DNA of 64,000 nt, from contig NZ_SJOP01000007.1 in NCBI RefSeq assembly GCF_004331415.1, positions 162,068-226,067 on the forward strand, written 5' to 3'. This DNA is from Kosakonia quasisacchari (lineage in GTDB: Bacteria > Pseudomonadota > Gammaproteobacteria > Enterobacterales > Enterobacteriaceae). The translations under genes and the position numbers were made by a program. How positions within the stretch are numbered: the first letter of the stretch is position 1; each line of letters opens with the position of its first letter. The notes beneath the pieces are model-generated. The model searched no databases and was not told where the DNA came from. It worked only from the letters and a program-made list of their open reading frames with translations. Positions 18,359 through 27,448 of the stretch are shown in pieces.

Positions 18359-19311
18359 GTAAGAAGTCTGCCACTACCATTGTTGTCCGCAGATCCATCA
18401 ATAAAAAGCATGGTTCTCACGGCGGTTCCTGGAAAATCGCCTATGCGGACTTTATGACCGCGATGATGGCGTTTTTCCTGGTGATGTGGCTGCTCTCTTC
18501 TTCCAGCCCGGAGCAGCGCCAGCAAATCGCTGAATATTTCCAAATGCCGATTAAAACCACGCTGGCACAGGGTGATAAAGCGAGCCTTAGCGACAGCATG
18601 ATCCCCGGCGGTGGCGAAGATGTCATTAAACAAGATGGCGAGGTTTTCAAGCGGACGTTGCAGCAACTGGACGAGAAGAAGAGTGAAGTCAACCTGAAGC
18701 GCGCGAGGGAGAAGCTGGAAAGCCTGATCCAAATCGATCCGCGTTTGAACAACTTCACCTCCAACCTGCGGCTTTCGCTGACCGATGACGGATTGCTGAT
18801 TCAGATCACCGATAGCGCGGATCGTCCGATGTTCCAGATAGGCCGGCCGACACCGGAAAGCTACATGGTGAACATTCTGCAGGCTCTGGTGCCGGTGTTA
18901 AACGACATGCCGAACCGCATCATTGTGACCGGTCATACGGATTCGCTGCCTTACGCCAACGGTGAGCAGGGCTACAGCAACTGGGAGCTCTCTTCCGATC
19001 GTGCCAACGCGGCGCGGCGCATTCTGACTGGCGCAGGGCTTGCCAGCAATAAATTTATCCGGGTTGTCGGTACGGCGGACACCATGATGCAGGCCGGTTC
19101 CGATGCGGCCGATCCCATTAACCGCCGTATCAGTATCCTGGTGCTGAGCCAGCAGAAAGAGAAACAGATCATGCAAGAAGATGTGCTTTTGCGCGACACG
19201 CTGGTTTCATCCCCGGCGAGCCAGAGTGCATCAGCCACCGACGCGCCGCAGAGCAGCAGCGCAGTGGCAGTTGAACCTACGGTAAAAAGCGGTCCTGAGG
19301 AGATTAAGTAA
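18355..19311 (+). CDS. motB: Flagellar motor stator protein MotB
   Basis: MotB (318 residues, E. coli 308) has one membrane helix near residues 28-50 with the proton-binding Asp at D32 (IAYADFMTAMMAFF), a plug/linker, and a periplasmic OmpA-like peptidoglycan-binding domain (IIVTGHTDSLPYANG, NWELSSDRANAARR). It anchors the stator to the wall. The start overlaps motA (ATGA) and cheA starts one base after its stop. The C-terminal tail is Ser/Ala-rich. Confidence 0.96.
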   Translation: MSKKSATTIVVRRSINKKHGSHGGSWKIAYADFMTAMMAFFLVMWLLSSSSPEQRQQIAEYFQMPIKTTLAQGDKASLSDSMIPGGGEDVIKQDGEVFKRTLQQLDEKKSEVNLKRAREKLESLIQIDPRLNNFTSNLRLSLTDDGLLIQITDSADRPMFQIGRPTPESYMVNILQALVPVLNDMPNRIIVTGHTDSLPYANGEQGYSNWELSSDRANAARRILTGAGLASNKFIRVVGTADTMMQAGSDAADPINRRISILVLSQQKEKQIMQEDVLLRDTLVSSPASQSASATDAPQSSSAVAVEPTVKSGPEEIK

Positions 19312-21324
19312 GTGGACATAAGCGATTTTTATCAGGCCTTTTTTGACGAGGCGGATGAGCTGATGGCGGATATGGAAAAATATCTGCTGGAGCTGGATCT
19401 CGACTCACCGGACAGAGAAGTTCTGAATGCGATTTTTCGCGCTGCGCACTCGATAAAAGGCGGTGCGGGCACCTTTGGTTTCACTGTGTTACAGCAAACC
19501 ATGCACATCCTGGAAAACCTGCTGGATGATGTACGCAGCGGTACGTTGACGATTACCGGCCCTATTCGCGATCTGTTTTTGGAGAGCAAAGATATTATGC
19601 AGGATCAACTGGATGCCTATAAAGCTTCAGCCGAGCCCGACGAGGAGACATTCCACTATATCTGCGAAGCGTTGCGCCAGATAGCGCTCGACGGTGCGGC
19701 TCCTGCGGCGGTTTCCACAGACGTTGCTGCGCCTGTTGTGGCCGAGGCAGTCGTCATAGAAGCGGTGGCAGCACCGGCGGTGAAACCGGCTGAGGATGGC
19801 CAGCGACTGCGCATCGTGCTGAGCAAAATCAAAGAAGACGATCGCCAGCCGCTGATCGATGAAATGGGCAATTTAGGCCGCGTGAGCCATTTGCAGGCCG
19901 AAAATGAGAACCTGCAACTGACGCTGCACACGACCGTATCCCCGGACGATATTCTCGCGGTGTTGTGCTTTGTGCTTGAACCGGAACAGATTGCCATCAC
20001 GCCTGCACCGGCTGAAGACGAACCTGTTGCCACATCCGACGAACCTGCGGCACCCGCGCCTGCGCCGGTTAACGCGGTGGCCGCACCGGCGGCACCTGCA
20101 GCGCGTGCGACACGCCCGGAAAATAACCGCCAGCGTCCGCAAGCGACAGAAGCCAGCAGTATCCGCGTGGCGGTCGAGAAGGTCGATCAGATAATCAACC
20201 AGGTGGGCGAGTTGATCATCACCCAGGCCATGCTCTCGCAGCTTTCTGGTGTGCTCGATTCAACCAACCACGACACGCTGATTAGCACCATCGCGCAACT
20301 GGAGCGTAACGCGCGCGACTTGCAGGAGTCGGTGATGTCAATCCGCATGATGCCAATGGAATATGTCTTCAGCCGCTTCCCGCGACTGGTTCATGACCTT
20401 GCCGGTAAGCTCAATAAAGAAGTGGAACTGACGCTGGTCGGTGGTTCTGCTGAGCTGGATAAACGTCTTATCGAACAGATTGTCGATCCGCTGACGCACC
20501 TGGTGCGTAACAGCCTCGATCACGGTATTGAACCGGTCGATGTGCGCCGCGCCAACGGTAAAGCCGACAAGGGGAACCTGGTGCTTTCGGCGGAACACCA
20601 CGGCGGCAATATCATTATCGAAGTGACCGACGATGGTGCTGGGCTGAACCGCGAGAAGATCCTGGCGCGTGCGCAGCTGCAGGGCATGACGATCAGCGAA
20701 AACATGAGTGATGAAGATGTCTGGATGCTGATTTTCGCGCCGGGCTTCTCCACGGCGGAAAAAGTGACCGATGTCTCGGGTCGCGGCGTGGGTATGGACG
20801 TGGTGCGCCGTAACATTCAGGAAATGGGCGGGCATGTGACCATCCATTCCGAGCAGGGGCGCGGCTCGAAGATCCGCATCATTCTGCCGCTGACGCTGGC
20901 GATCCTCGACGGGATGTCGGTGCGTGTTGGCTCGGAAATCTACGTTCTGCCGCTCGGCAGCATGATGGAATCGTTGATGCTTTCCGAAAACGTCCTGCAC
21001 CGGATGACTGGCGGCGAGCGCATGTTGCAGGTGCGTGAAGAGTATTTACCGCTGGTTGAGCTGGGCACGCTGTTTGGCATTCACGACGAAAATTACGATA
21101 TCAGCGAAGGGATTGCCGTCATTGTGCAGAGCGCCGGTAGCCGTTACGCCTTACTGGTGGATCAACTGATCGGCCAGCACCAGGTAGTGGTGAAAAATCT
21201 TGAGCAGAACTACCGCAAAATTCCGGGTATTTCTGCGGCGACCATCCTCGGCGACGGCAGCGTCGCGCTGATTCTGGATGTGGCGGTGTTAACGACGCTG
21301 GCAAAAAGCGCTAAGGCGCAATGA
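19312..21324 (+). CDS. cheA: Chemotaxis histidine kinase CheA
   Basis: CheA (670 residues, E. coli 654) autophosphorylates and passes phosphate to CheY and CheB. The P1 domain carries the phospho-His H46 (FRAAHSIKGG); P2 is flanked by long Ala/Pro linkers; P3 dimerises (ITQAMLSQLSGVL); P4 is the ATP-binding domain with HLVRNSLDHGIE, DDGAGL and GRGVGMDVV; P5 is the CheW-like domain. Start is GTG directly after motB, the same arrangement as the enteric mocha operon. Confidence 0.96.
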   Translation: MDISDFYQAFFDEADELMADMEKYLLELDLDSPDREVLNAIFRAAHSIKGGAGTFGFTVLQQTMHILENLLDDVRSGTLTITGPIRDLFLESKDIMQDQLDAYKASAEPDEETFHYICEALRQIALDGAAPAAVSTDVAAPVVAEAVVIEAVAAPAVKPAEDGQRLRIVLSKIKEDDRQPLIDEMGNLGRVSHLQAENENLQLTLHTTVSPDDILAVLCFVLEPEQIAITPAPAEDEPVATSDEPAAPAPAPVNAVAAPAAPAARATRPENNRQRPQATEASSIRVAVEKVDQIINQVGELIITQAMLSQLSGVLDSTNHDTLISTIAQLERNARDLQESVMSIRMMPMEYVFSRFPRLVHDLAGKLNKEVELTLVGGSAELDKRLIEQIVDPLTHLVRNSLDHGIEPVDVRRANGKADKGNLVLSAEHHGGNIIIEVTDDGAGLNREKILARAQLQGMTISENMSDEDVWMLIFAPGFSTAEKVTDVSGRGVGMDVVRRNIQEMGGHVTIHSEQGRGSKIRIILPLTLAILDGMSVRVGSEIYVLPLGSMMESLMLSENVLHRMTGGERMLQVREEYLPLVELGTLFGIHDENYDISEGIAVIVQSAGSRYALLVDQLIGQHQVVVKNLEQNYRKIPGISAATILGDGSVALILDVAVLTTLAKSAKAQ

Positions 21325-21361
21325 AACGCAGCCTGACGTCAGTTTTTGAAAAGGTTATGAA

Positions 21362-21871
21362 ATGAATTTATCGAACACAGACAAGCAGTTAACCGGTGAC
21401 AACACCGGTAATGAGTTCCTGGTCTTCCGCCTGGGCAAAGAAGAGTACGGCATTGAGATCCTTAAAGTGCAGGAGATCCGGGGTTACGATCGCGTCACGC
21501 GCATCGCCAACACGCCTGCCTTTATTGCCGGTGTGACCAACCTGCGCGGCGTGATTGTGCCAATTGTCGATCTGCGCGTGAAGTTTGAACTGGCTTCCGC
21601 CGAGTTTGACGACAATACGGTGGTGATCGTGCTGAGCCTCGACAGCGGTCGCGTGGTCGGGATTGTGGTTGATGGCGTTTCCGATGTGCTGGCGCTCAAT
21701 GCCGCGCAGATCAAACCCGCGCCGGAATATACCGTTACGCTCTCCACGCAGTATCTGCTGGGTCTTGGCTCGCTCGATGAGCGCATGCTGATTCTGGTGG
21801 ATATTGAAAAGCTGCTGAACAGCGAAGAGATGGAGCTGATTGAACGCGTGACCGAGACCTCTTTTAACTAA
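21362..21871 (+). CDS. cheW: Chemotaxis coupling protein CheW
   Basis: CheW (169 residues, E. coli 167) links chemoreceptors to CheA at the membrane array. It shows [22 protein letters not shown] (pieces), ITNLRGV-type sequence [15 protein letters not shown] and VVDGVSDVL. It is last in motAB-cheAW and is followed by a strong terminator. In E. coli the receptor genes follow; here a Tad2-like pseudogene and fliC follow. Confidence 0.97.
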   Translation: MNLSNTDKQLTGDNTGNEFLVFRLGKEEYGIEILKVQEIRGYDRVTRIANTPAFIAGVTNLRGVIVPIVDLRVKFELASAEFDDNTVVIVLSLDSGRVVGIVVDGVSDVLALNAAQIKPAPEYTVTLSTQYLLGLGSLDERMLILVDIEKLLNSEEMELIERVTETSFN

Positions 21872-21907
21872 TTTTGTTTTACTTTTAATACGCGCTGTAC
21901 CTTACAG

Positions 21908-21936
21908 GCCTTTCCCTTACGGGAAAGGCTTTTTTT
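21908..21936 (+). terminator. Terminator after cheW
   Basis: GCCTTTCCC and GGGAAAGGC form a 9-bp stem with a TTAC loop followed by seven T residues, 36 bp after the cheW stop. Confidence 0.92.
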
Positions 21937-21984
21937 GTTCACGCTAACCTGCGATAAACTTTTTTTTGCCTTTTCGCAACGTGA

Positions 21985-22731
21985 TCACCAGGTGATATAA
22001 ACCCGAATCGTTCTGCCCACTTGGCTTTTCAGATACTGGTGCATTTTGTAGACATCATTGCTGGTATTAACGTCGTCAAAGACAAAACGAACCTGATTTT
22101 CATTCGTCGCGGCGAAAGTGTAAGCCCGGAAGTCATGAGACAGGTCATAAACAGTATCACCAAGTAAGATCTGTATTCCTGCAACATTAAGTTCATCCAC
22201 TAGTTGCTCATCACTTTCAAGAGTGTTGGTAGTAAAGAATATGGCGAATTGGCATTTAGCGGGGGTGAGTTCGGGTAAGTACCATGCATGTAAACTCACG
22301 ACATTAGCAATCGACTCAGGTGCTTGAATAATAGATGTATAACCTGTAACTCCATATTCCTCACCATCCGGAGGATGAAAAGCCCCAACCTCCATATCAA
22401 ATATCACTTTCCAGTTATCGCCAGGTTCACCAACCCCACCAACCCCGCTCCAGTCCATTGCTTCCATATCCTCGTGCGTCGCAACCCAGGGAACAAAATC
22501 CTGTTGCGCATTGCATAATTCGATATTAGGCAAGAAGTTAAATGCCGTACCCACGGCGATACCTGCCACCGCGCGCCAGTCATTTTCAACCACCACCTGT
22601 TCTGTTAAGCCTGGATTTCTGACGAGGTACATTCCTGCATCATTCCATACGCTTCTGCTGACCCGGTTACCGGCCTAAAGCTGTAACATCGCCCATGCGA
22701 ATGAACCTTCTGGTGCGGTTAAATCTGCCAT
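21985..22731 (-). pseudogene. Tad2-like (DUF2829) domain protein with an in-frame amber codon
   Basis: A continuous minus-strand frame starts at ATG 22731 behind a strong AAGGAGAG site and ends at 21985 (248 sense-or-stop codons). Codon 19 is TAG (22677-22675); translation could restart only at 22632. The N-terminal ~110 residues fit the Tad2-like/DUF2829 pattern: FAWAMLQL-stop-AGNRV, RSVWNDAGMYLV, and the hallmark FVPWVATHEDMEAMDW. The C-terminal ~140 residues are unknown to me. Tad2 proteins of phages bind the cyclic nucleotide signal of Thoeris defence, but most family members are uncharacterised. It is foreign to any flagellar pathway. A point mutation, sequencing error or suppression cannot be separated here. 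Confidence 0.75.
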
Positions 22732-22872
22732 CGCTACTCTCCTTTAAACGGAATATAAAAAAGAGAGCCAGCGCGGAAATGAAAGAGAGATGAAGGTTCT
22801 GATAACGCGTTTAGTCAACGCAATGCAGGGCGGTTTATTACTGATAGAAAGGCGTGTTAAATCGCAGGCAAT

Positions 22873-22901
22873 AAAAAACCCGCCCAGGCGAATGGGCGGG
22901 T
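22873..22901 (-). terminator. Terminator after fliC
   Basis: On the minus strand ACCCGCCCA pairs with TGGGCGGGT (9 bp) and is followed by TTTTTTAT, 41 bp after the fliC stop. Confidence 0.92.
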
Positions 22902-22941
22902 GGGTAAAAAGCAGGCCGCAGCCTGCCGGAAACACCAGAAA

Positions 22942-24180
22942 TTAACGCAGCAGAGACAGTACGTTCTGCGGAACCTGGTTAGCCTGGGCCAGTACGGTAG
23001 TACCAGCAGACTGCAGGATGTTCGCGCGGCTCATTTCAGAAACTTCAGAAGCGAAGTCCGCATCCAGAATACGAGAGCGAGACTGAGACAGGTTGTTAAC
23101 GGTGTTGTTCAGGTTGCTGATAACAGAAGCGAAACGGTTCTGTACCGCACCCAGACCAGAACGCAGTTCGTCAACCTGAGCCAGCGCGTCGTCAACTTTA
23201 CCCAGCGGATCATCAGTTGCCGGAGTAGTAGAAACGGCTTTACCCTGAGTAATCGTACCATTTTTGCTGACTTCTGCTTCAGTCAGGTTGCCGTTGGCAT
23301 TCTGCAGGTAGTAGTTACCTTCGCCATCGGTTACCAGGTCATCGGTAATAGCACCCTTGTTGGCAGCAACGGTCATCTCAACGCTGGAACCCATGGTGTC
23401 TTTACCCATGGTCACACCAGTGGTGGTCGCAGGAGTTGCGGAGTCGAAAGTCAGGCCATCACCAGCAGCGTTCATGGTTGCTTCAAAGTAGTCAGAACCA
23501 GACTGAACGTATACTTTGCCATCATCGCCTTTAACAACAGCGTCAACGGTCGCAGTACCTTTGCTATCAACTACGTTGCTGCCGTCAGATTTGATTTTAA
23601 GGTCTACGTTTACATCAGTAGTTACAGTCAGAGTTGAAGGATCAACGCCACCAGCGATGTTGAAACCGTCCATCGACAGAGTGCTGGAATCCATTTTGTT
23701 CAGTTGGATATCGATAGTCTGGCCATCGTTAGAACCAACCTGGATAGACAGGCTCTGGTCTTTGCTCAGTACTTTCACGCCGTTGAACTCAGTCTGTTCA
23801 GAGATACGGTTGATTTCAGACAGACGCGCGTCGATTTCGTCCTGGATGGACTGACGGTCAGAATCAGAGTTGGTGCCGTTCTGCGCCTGTACAGACAGAC
23901 GACGGATGTTCTGCAGGTTGTCGTTGATTTCGTTCAACGCGCCTTCAGTGGTCTGCGCGATGGAGATACCGTCGTTGGCGTTACGGGAAGCCTGGCTCAG
24001 GCCGTTGATGTTAGCAGTGAAGCGGTTAGAGATTGCCTGACCTGCTGCATCGTCTTTGGCGCTGTTAATACGCAGACCAGAAGACAGACGTTCAATTGCA
24101 GTACCCAGAGAGCCCTGAGATTTATTCAGGTTGTTTTGGGCGACGAGGCTGAGGGCGTTGGTATTAATAACCTGGGACAT
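22942..24180 (-). CDS. fliC: Flagellin FliC
   Basis: The filament subunit, 412 residues, shorter than E. coli K-12 FliC (498). The conserved D0/D1 ends are typical: MSQVINTNALSLVAQNNLNK, LSSGLRINSAKDDAAGQAI, and the C-terminal ALAQVDELRSGLGAVQNRF and SRILDADFASEVSEMSRANIL. The central ~150 residues (about 175-320) are variable, Thr/Asp/Gly-rich, and form the exposed domain. It is monocistronic, transcribed opposite to fliD, with a late promoter and its own terminator. No hin invertase, fljA or second flagellin is in the window. Confidence 0.97.
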   Translation of the reverse strand: MSQVINTNALSLVAQNNLNKSQGSLGTAIERLSSGLRINSAKDDAAGQAISNRFTANINGLSQASRNANDGISIAQTTEGALNEINDNLQNIRRLSVQAQNGTNSDSDRQSIQDEIDARLSEINRISEQTEFNGVKVLSKDQSLSIQVGSNDGQTIDIQLNKMDSSTLSMDGFNIAGGVDPSTLTVTTDVNVDLKIKSDGSNVVDSKGTATVDAVVKGDDGKVYVQSGSDYFEATMNAAGDGLTFDSATPATTTGVTMGKDTMGSSVEMTVAANKGAITDDLVTDGEGNYYLQNANGNLTEAEVSKNGTITQGKAVSTTPATDDPLGKVDDALAQVDELRSGLGAVQNRFASVISNLNNTVNNLSQSRSRILDADFASEVSEMSRANILQSAGTTVLAQANQVPQNVLSLLR

Positions 24181-24247
24181 GGGGTTTCCTTATACACAAT
24201 TTACTATACAGAGTATGGTTATGCGTCATTTCGTTCGCATACTTAAT

Positions 24248-24274
24248 AAATCGGCCTTATAAAAAATGACTAAA
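24248..24274 (-). promoter_or_regulatory. Candidate sigma-28 promoter for fliC
   Basis: Minus-strand TTTAGTCA (24274-24267), an 11-bp spacer ending TTATAAG, and GCCGATTT (24255-24248), about 68 bp before the fliC start. The -35 and spacer nearly duplicate those at flgK. Confidence 0.75.
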
Positions 24275-24643
24275 ATATTTTGCGCGAAAAACTTTTTTAT
24301 TGGCTGGGCGGTTTTTACTTTTCGAGGGGGTTTTGGTGCTATATCGTTGATATTTTATGCGTCTTCATGGGTTATGTTTTAAATTAACCGCAAAACCGCG
24401 CGTATTTTGCGTAATTACTTTTTTGTCTTTTTCCTTTGAATTTTAATGCGGTTTTCTTGCTATATAAGGAAGAGGTTTTTATTGAACGCAAAGCGATAAA
24501 TTGCCGTCATTTTTGTCGCTAATTATCAGGAATGAATTTTGCTTCTTTATGTGCGGTGTTTGCCCTTTTGTAATCGGCTGGAATTGTTGAGAATAGCCAG
24601 TGAAAAGTGCGTCTTTCCTTTATAGTGCACTAAAGGTAAAAAA

Positions 24644-24671
24644 TTCATCTTTTATTTTTCTGCGCCGATAG
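24644..24671 (+). promoter_or_regulatory. Weak candidate sigma-28 promoter for fliDST
   Basis: TTCATCTT (24644-24651), a 12-bp spacer and GCCGATAG (24664-24671) lie 46 bp before fliD. The -10 is good; the -35 matches the flgM candidate (TTCAGTTT) at six of eight positions. Confidence 0.45.
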
Positions 24672-24717
24672 CTTAATAGAGAATTACCACAAATATACAT
24701 TTCCGACAGGAGAAGAA

Positions 24718-26196
24718 ATGGCTATATCATCATTAGGGGTTGGTACTGGCGGGATTGATACGGCGTCGATGCTGGATCAGCTGAAAGCGGGCGAACAAAC
24801 GCGCCTGACGCCGTATACCAGCCTGAAAAGCAAGTACGACTCGCAAATTTCGGCCTGGGGCCAGATTTCCAGCCTGCTGTCGAACTTACAAAAAAGCGTC
24901 ACCACCATGGGCGGCGATGCGTTCAATAAAATGACCGTTAGCGCCAACGAAGCGTTTTCCGCTGTTGCGGGCAGCGGCGCACAAGCCGATAGCCACTCGG
25001 TGACGATTTCGCAGCTCGCCGCCGCGCATAAACTGAAAACGCAGCCGCAGGCCAGCGCGGATACCGCGCTCGGTACCAGCACATCGGGCGGTACGCGCAC
25101 CATCACCATCACGCAGAACGATGGTAAAACGATGGACGTTGAGCTGAAAGATGATGAAACCTCGCTGAACCAGATTGCGAAAGCGATCAATAAAGAGAAA
25201 GGCGATGTGAGCGCATCCGTTCAGCGTACCGATGACGGCTATCAACTGGTACTGAGCTCGAAAACAACCGGTTCAGACGGGAAGATGAGCGTGAAAGTTG
25301 ATGGCGACGCCTCGCTTGCCGGGGTGCTGGATACTTCAAACGGCGGTCAGCATATTGATGCTCAGGGCCAGGTCGTTAACGACCCAGGTATGAGTGACAA
25401 CATGATCTCCGTTTCGGATGCGCAGGACGCGAAATTGCGCGTCGACGGTTCCGACTACACGCGTTCAACCAACAACATCAATGACATCATTGATGGCGTG
25501 ACGCTGAACCTGAAAAAAGTGTCGGAAAACGGTGCTTCTGAGCAGCTCACGCTGACCAACGATACCTCGGCAATCAAAACCAGCCTGCAAGATTTTGTTA
25601 AGCAATACAACGCATTGCTGGATAAAACCACCTCGGCCAGTAAATATGTCGCTGCCGATACTTCCGGCCTTGGCGATGAAGATGTTGCCACGCAGAGTTC
25701 GAAAAGCGGCGCGCTGATGGGCGATTCCACCCTGCGCGGGCTGGTGAGCGAAATCCGTTCCACCGTGAATGGTGTGTACGGTGATGCGGATGCGACCTAC
25801 GGTTCGCTGGCGGATCTCGGTATTTCAATTGATGCCCAGACCGGCCAGATGACGCTGAACGAAGATACGCTGGATGAAGCGATTGCCGACAACCCGGAAC
25901 AGATTGCGAACATGTTCTCCGGTCGTGGTACCAGCGAAGGGCTGGCAACATCACTCGGTTCGATTCTGAAAGAGTACCTGGGCGATAGCAAAACCAAGAC
26001 CGACGGTATCATCGATACCGCGACCGACAGCCTGGAAACTCAATCCGAAATCGCGCAAACGCAGATCGACAAAACGCAGAAGCTGATTGATGCCCAGGTT
26101 GAACGTTATCGTGTCCAGTTCCAGAATCTGGACTCCATGATGTCGAATCTCAACAGCATGAGCAGCCAACTGACGTCTCTGCTTTCCACCCTTTAA
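24718..26196 (+). CDS. fliD: Filament cap protein FliD (HAP2)
   Basis: FliD (492 residues, E. coli 468) caps the filament tip and guides flagellin folding. The N-terminus SSLGVGTGGIDTASMLDQL and the C-terminal coiled-coil (TQSEIAQTQIDKTQKLIDAQ, VERYRVQFQNLDSMMSNLNS) are typical. A GGAG site precedes the ATG. fliS and fliT follow on the same transcript. Confidence 0.96.
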   Translation: MAISSLGVGTGGIDTASMLDQLKAGEQTRLTPYTSLKSKYDSQISAWGQISSLLSNLQKSVTTMGGDAFNKMTVSANEAFSAVAGSGAQADSHSVTISQLAAAHKLKTQPQASADTALGTSTSGGTRTITITQNDGKTMDVELKDDETSLNQIAKAINKEKGDVSASVQRTDDGYQLVLSSKTTGSDGKMSVKVDGDASLAGVLDTSNGGQHIDAQGQVVNDPGMSDNMISVSDAQDAKLRVDGSDYTRSTNNINDIIDGVTLNLKKVSENGASEQLTLTNDTSAIKTSLQDFVKQYNALLDKTTSASKYVAADTSGLGDEDVATQSSKSGALMGDSTLRGLVSEIRSTVNGVYGDADATYGSLADLGISIDAQTGQMTLNEDTLDEAIADNPEQIANMFSGRGTSEGLATSLGSILKEYLGDSKTKTDGIIDTATDSLETQSEIAQTQIDKTQKLIDAQVERYRVQFQNLDSMMSNLNSMSSQLTSLLSTL

Positions 26197-26243
26197 TTTT
26201 TGTTACCAGCAGGCCTTTGCCGGCCTGCTTTCAGGAGCCGCAT

Positions 26244-26651
26244 ATGTATGCATCTCAGGGCACTCACGCCTATGCGCAGGTATCGTTGCAAAGCAAATTG
26301 TCTGGCGCGACACCACACCAATTAATTTCCATGCTGTTTGATGGCGCGCACAGCGCTATTTTGCAGGCCTCAATCTATTTTGAAAAAGGCAATGTTGCCC
26401 AACGCGGAAAAATGATCTCCAAAGCGATTAATATTATCGACAACGGCTTACGCGCCGCGCTCGACCATGAGAAAGGGCAGAGTATTGCCGCCGATCTCGA
26501 GCAAATGTACGAATATATGTCGCGCACCTTATTAGAAGCGAATTTGCGTAATGAACCTGAGCCGTTAAAACATGTCGACAGTCTGTTAATGAAACTGGCC
26601 GCAACCTGGAAAGAGATTGAGCCGGTACAGAAGCGAGTGCGTTATGGCTGA
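26244..26651 (+). CDS. fliS: Flagellin export chaperone FliS
   Basis: FliS (135 residues, E. coli 136) binds the C-terminus of unassembled flagellin and delivers it for export. MYASQGTHAYAQVSLQSK is the canonical start; ATPHQLISMLFDGA and KGNVAQRGKMISKAINII follow. The frame upstream of this ATG is not used because the family begins at MY and AGGAG lies 7 nt before it. Confidence 0.95.
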   Translation: MYASQGTHAYAQVSLQSKLSGATPHQLISMLFDGAHSAILQASIYFEKGNVAQRGKMISKAINIIDNGLRAALDHEKGQSIAADLEQMYEYMSRTLLEANLRNEPEPLKHVDSLLMKLAATWKEIEPVQKRVRYG

Positions 26652-26982
26652 GAGTATTTTGCAATATTACCGTGAATTATTTGATATGAACTTAGCGATG
26701 CTGGAGATGACGAAACAGGAACGCTGGGAGGATTTCGTTGAAGTCGCAGCGGATTATGTGATTAAGAAGCAGGATATTTTAACCCATAGTACCGATGCGC
26801 TTTCGATGATGGTCAAAGAAGAATTGAAGGTACTGTTAAAAGAACTACTGGCGAATGAAGCGGAAATAACGCGTAATTTACAGGCGCGTCTCAACACCCT
26901 CAAACAGAATTTATCCTCAATACATCGTGGTGCCCGGTGCAGCCAGCTTTACTCCCAACATCAAGCCCCTTCACTGCATTAA
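26644..26982 (+). CDS. fliT: FliD chaperone and FlhDC modulator FliT
   Basis: A 112-residue small helical protein (E. coli FliT 121) overlapping the end of fliS by 8 bp. FliT is the export chaperone for FliD and in Salmonella also binds FlhC to lower class II transcription. The N-terminal YYRELFDMNLAMLEMTKQERWEDFVE is FliT-like, with the family's Trp near residue 28. With two FlhC proteins here, which one it would target is open. Confidence 0.88.
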   Translation: MAESILQYYRELFDMNLAMLEMTKQERWEDFVEVAADYVIKKQDILTHSTDALSMMVKEELKVLLKELLANEAEITRNLQARLNTLKQNLSSIHRGARCSQLYSQHQAPSLH

Positions 26983-26991
26983 TCTTCCCCC

Positions 26992-27036
26992 AAAGGCTAG
27001 CGGAACATTATTTGTCCGCATAGCCTTTTGTTTTTT
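26992..27036 (+). terminator. Terminator between fliT and flhE
   Basis: AAAGGCTA-GCGGA and TCCGC-A-TAGCCTTTT form a long stem followed by GTTTTTT, just after the fliT stop. flhE ends on the opposite strand 5 bp further on, so it probably serves fliT and, on the other strand, may also stop the flhBAE transcript. Confidence 0.88.
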
Positions 27037-27040
27037 CTTA

Positions 27041-27448
27041 TTAGCGATAATTCACGGTTAATTGATTACGTACGACGTTGAGCGCCGGCTGTAGCTGGCC
27101 GAGGCTGTTGACGGAATAGATAAAGCGGAACTCACCGTTCGCCGCCAGCGGAACATCAATGCGACGCTCGCCTGCAAGGGCGGGCAGCGGAACGCATTTA
27201 TCGATGCGGCAAAGCTTAATCACCAGCCCCGGCGGGGGAGGGGAGAGCAGCGTAACGCGCCATGAAATACGCACAATGCGCGCTGAAGGGGAAAGGGATT
27301 CCGGGGCGAAAAGCGGGCGACCACGCAGTAACTGCTTACCGGTGGTGACGCTGCCGCCAGCGGATGTGGCGCTCCAGGCACCCGTCGTTGGTGCGGACGC
27401 CGCAGGGGATGTCTGCAGCGCCATAAGAAGTAATACCAGAGATTTCAT
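27041..27448 (-). CDS. flhE: Flagellar protein FlhE
   Basis: FlhE (135 residues, E. coli 130) is a periplasmic protein linked to proton-leak control and proper assembly. The chosen start gives a signal peptide (MKSLVLLLMALQTSPAASA); the mature part has GAWSATSAGG, LVIKLCRIDKCVPL and the terminal VVRNQLTVNYR, matching E. coli KVQRNEVIVNYH in form. The frame extends further upstream but those residues have no family support. The region before the start contains a copy of the signal-peptide segment (separate entry). Confidence 0.9.
   Translation of the reverse strand: MKSLVLLLMALQTSPAASAPTTGAWSATSAGGSVTTGKQLLRGRPLFAPESLSPSARIVRISWRVTLLSPPPPGLVIKLCRIDKCVPLPALAGERRIDVPLAANGEFRFIYSVNSLGQLQPALNVVRNQLTVNYR

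Larger units (their letters stand above)
24181..24717. promoter_or_regulatory. Divergent fliC/fliD control region
   Basis: 537 bp of AT-rich DNA between the fliC and fliD starts. It carries a sigma-28 type promoter for fliC and a weaker candidate for fliD (both listed separately). About 350 bp in the middle has no recognisable gene or site; the length is unusual for this intergenic region and may hold further regulatory sites. Confidence 0.6.

Noticed and set aside
22942..24717. Flagellar phase variation by inversion (hin/fljBA type)
   Set aside because: No invertase gene, no second flagellin and no pair of inverted hix-like sites were found around fliC.
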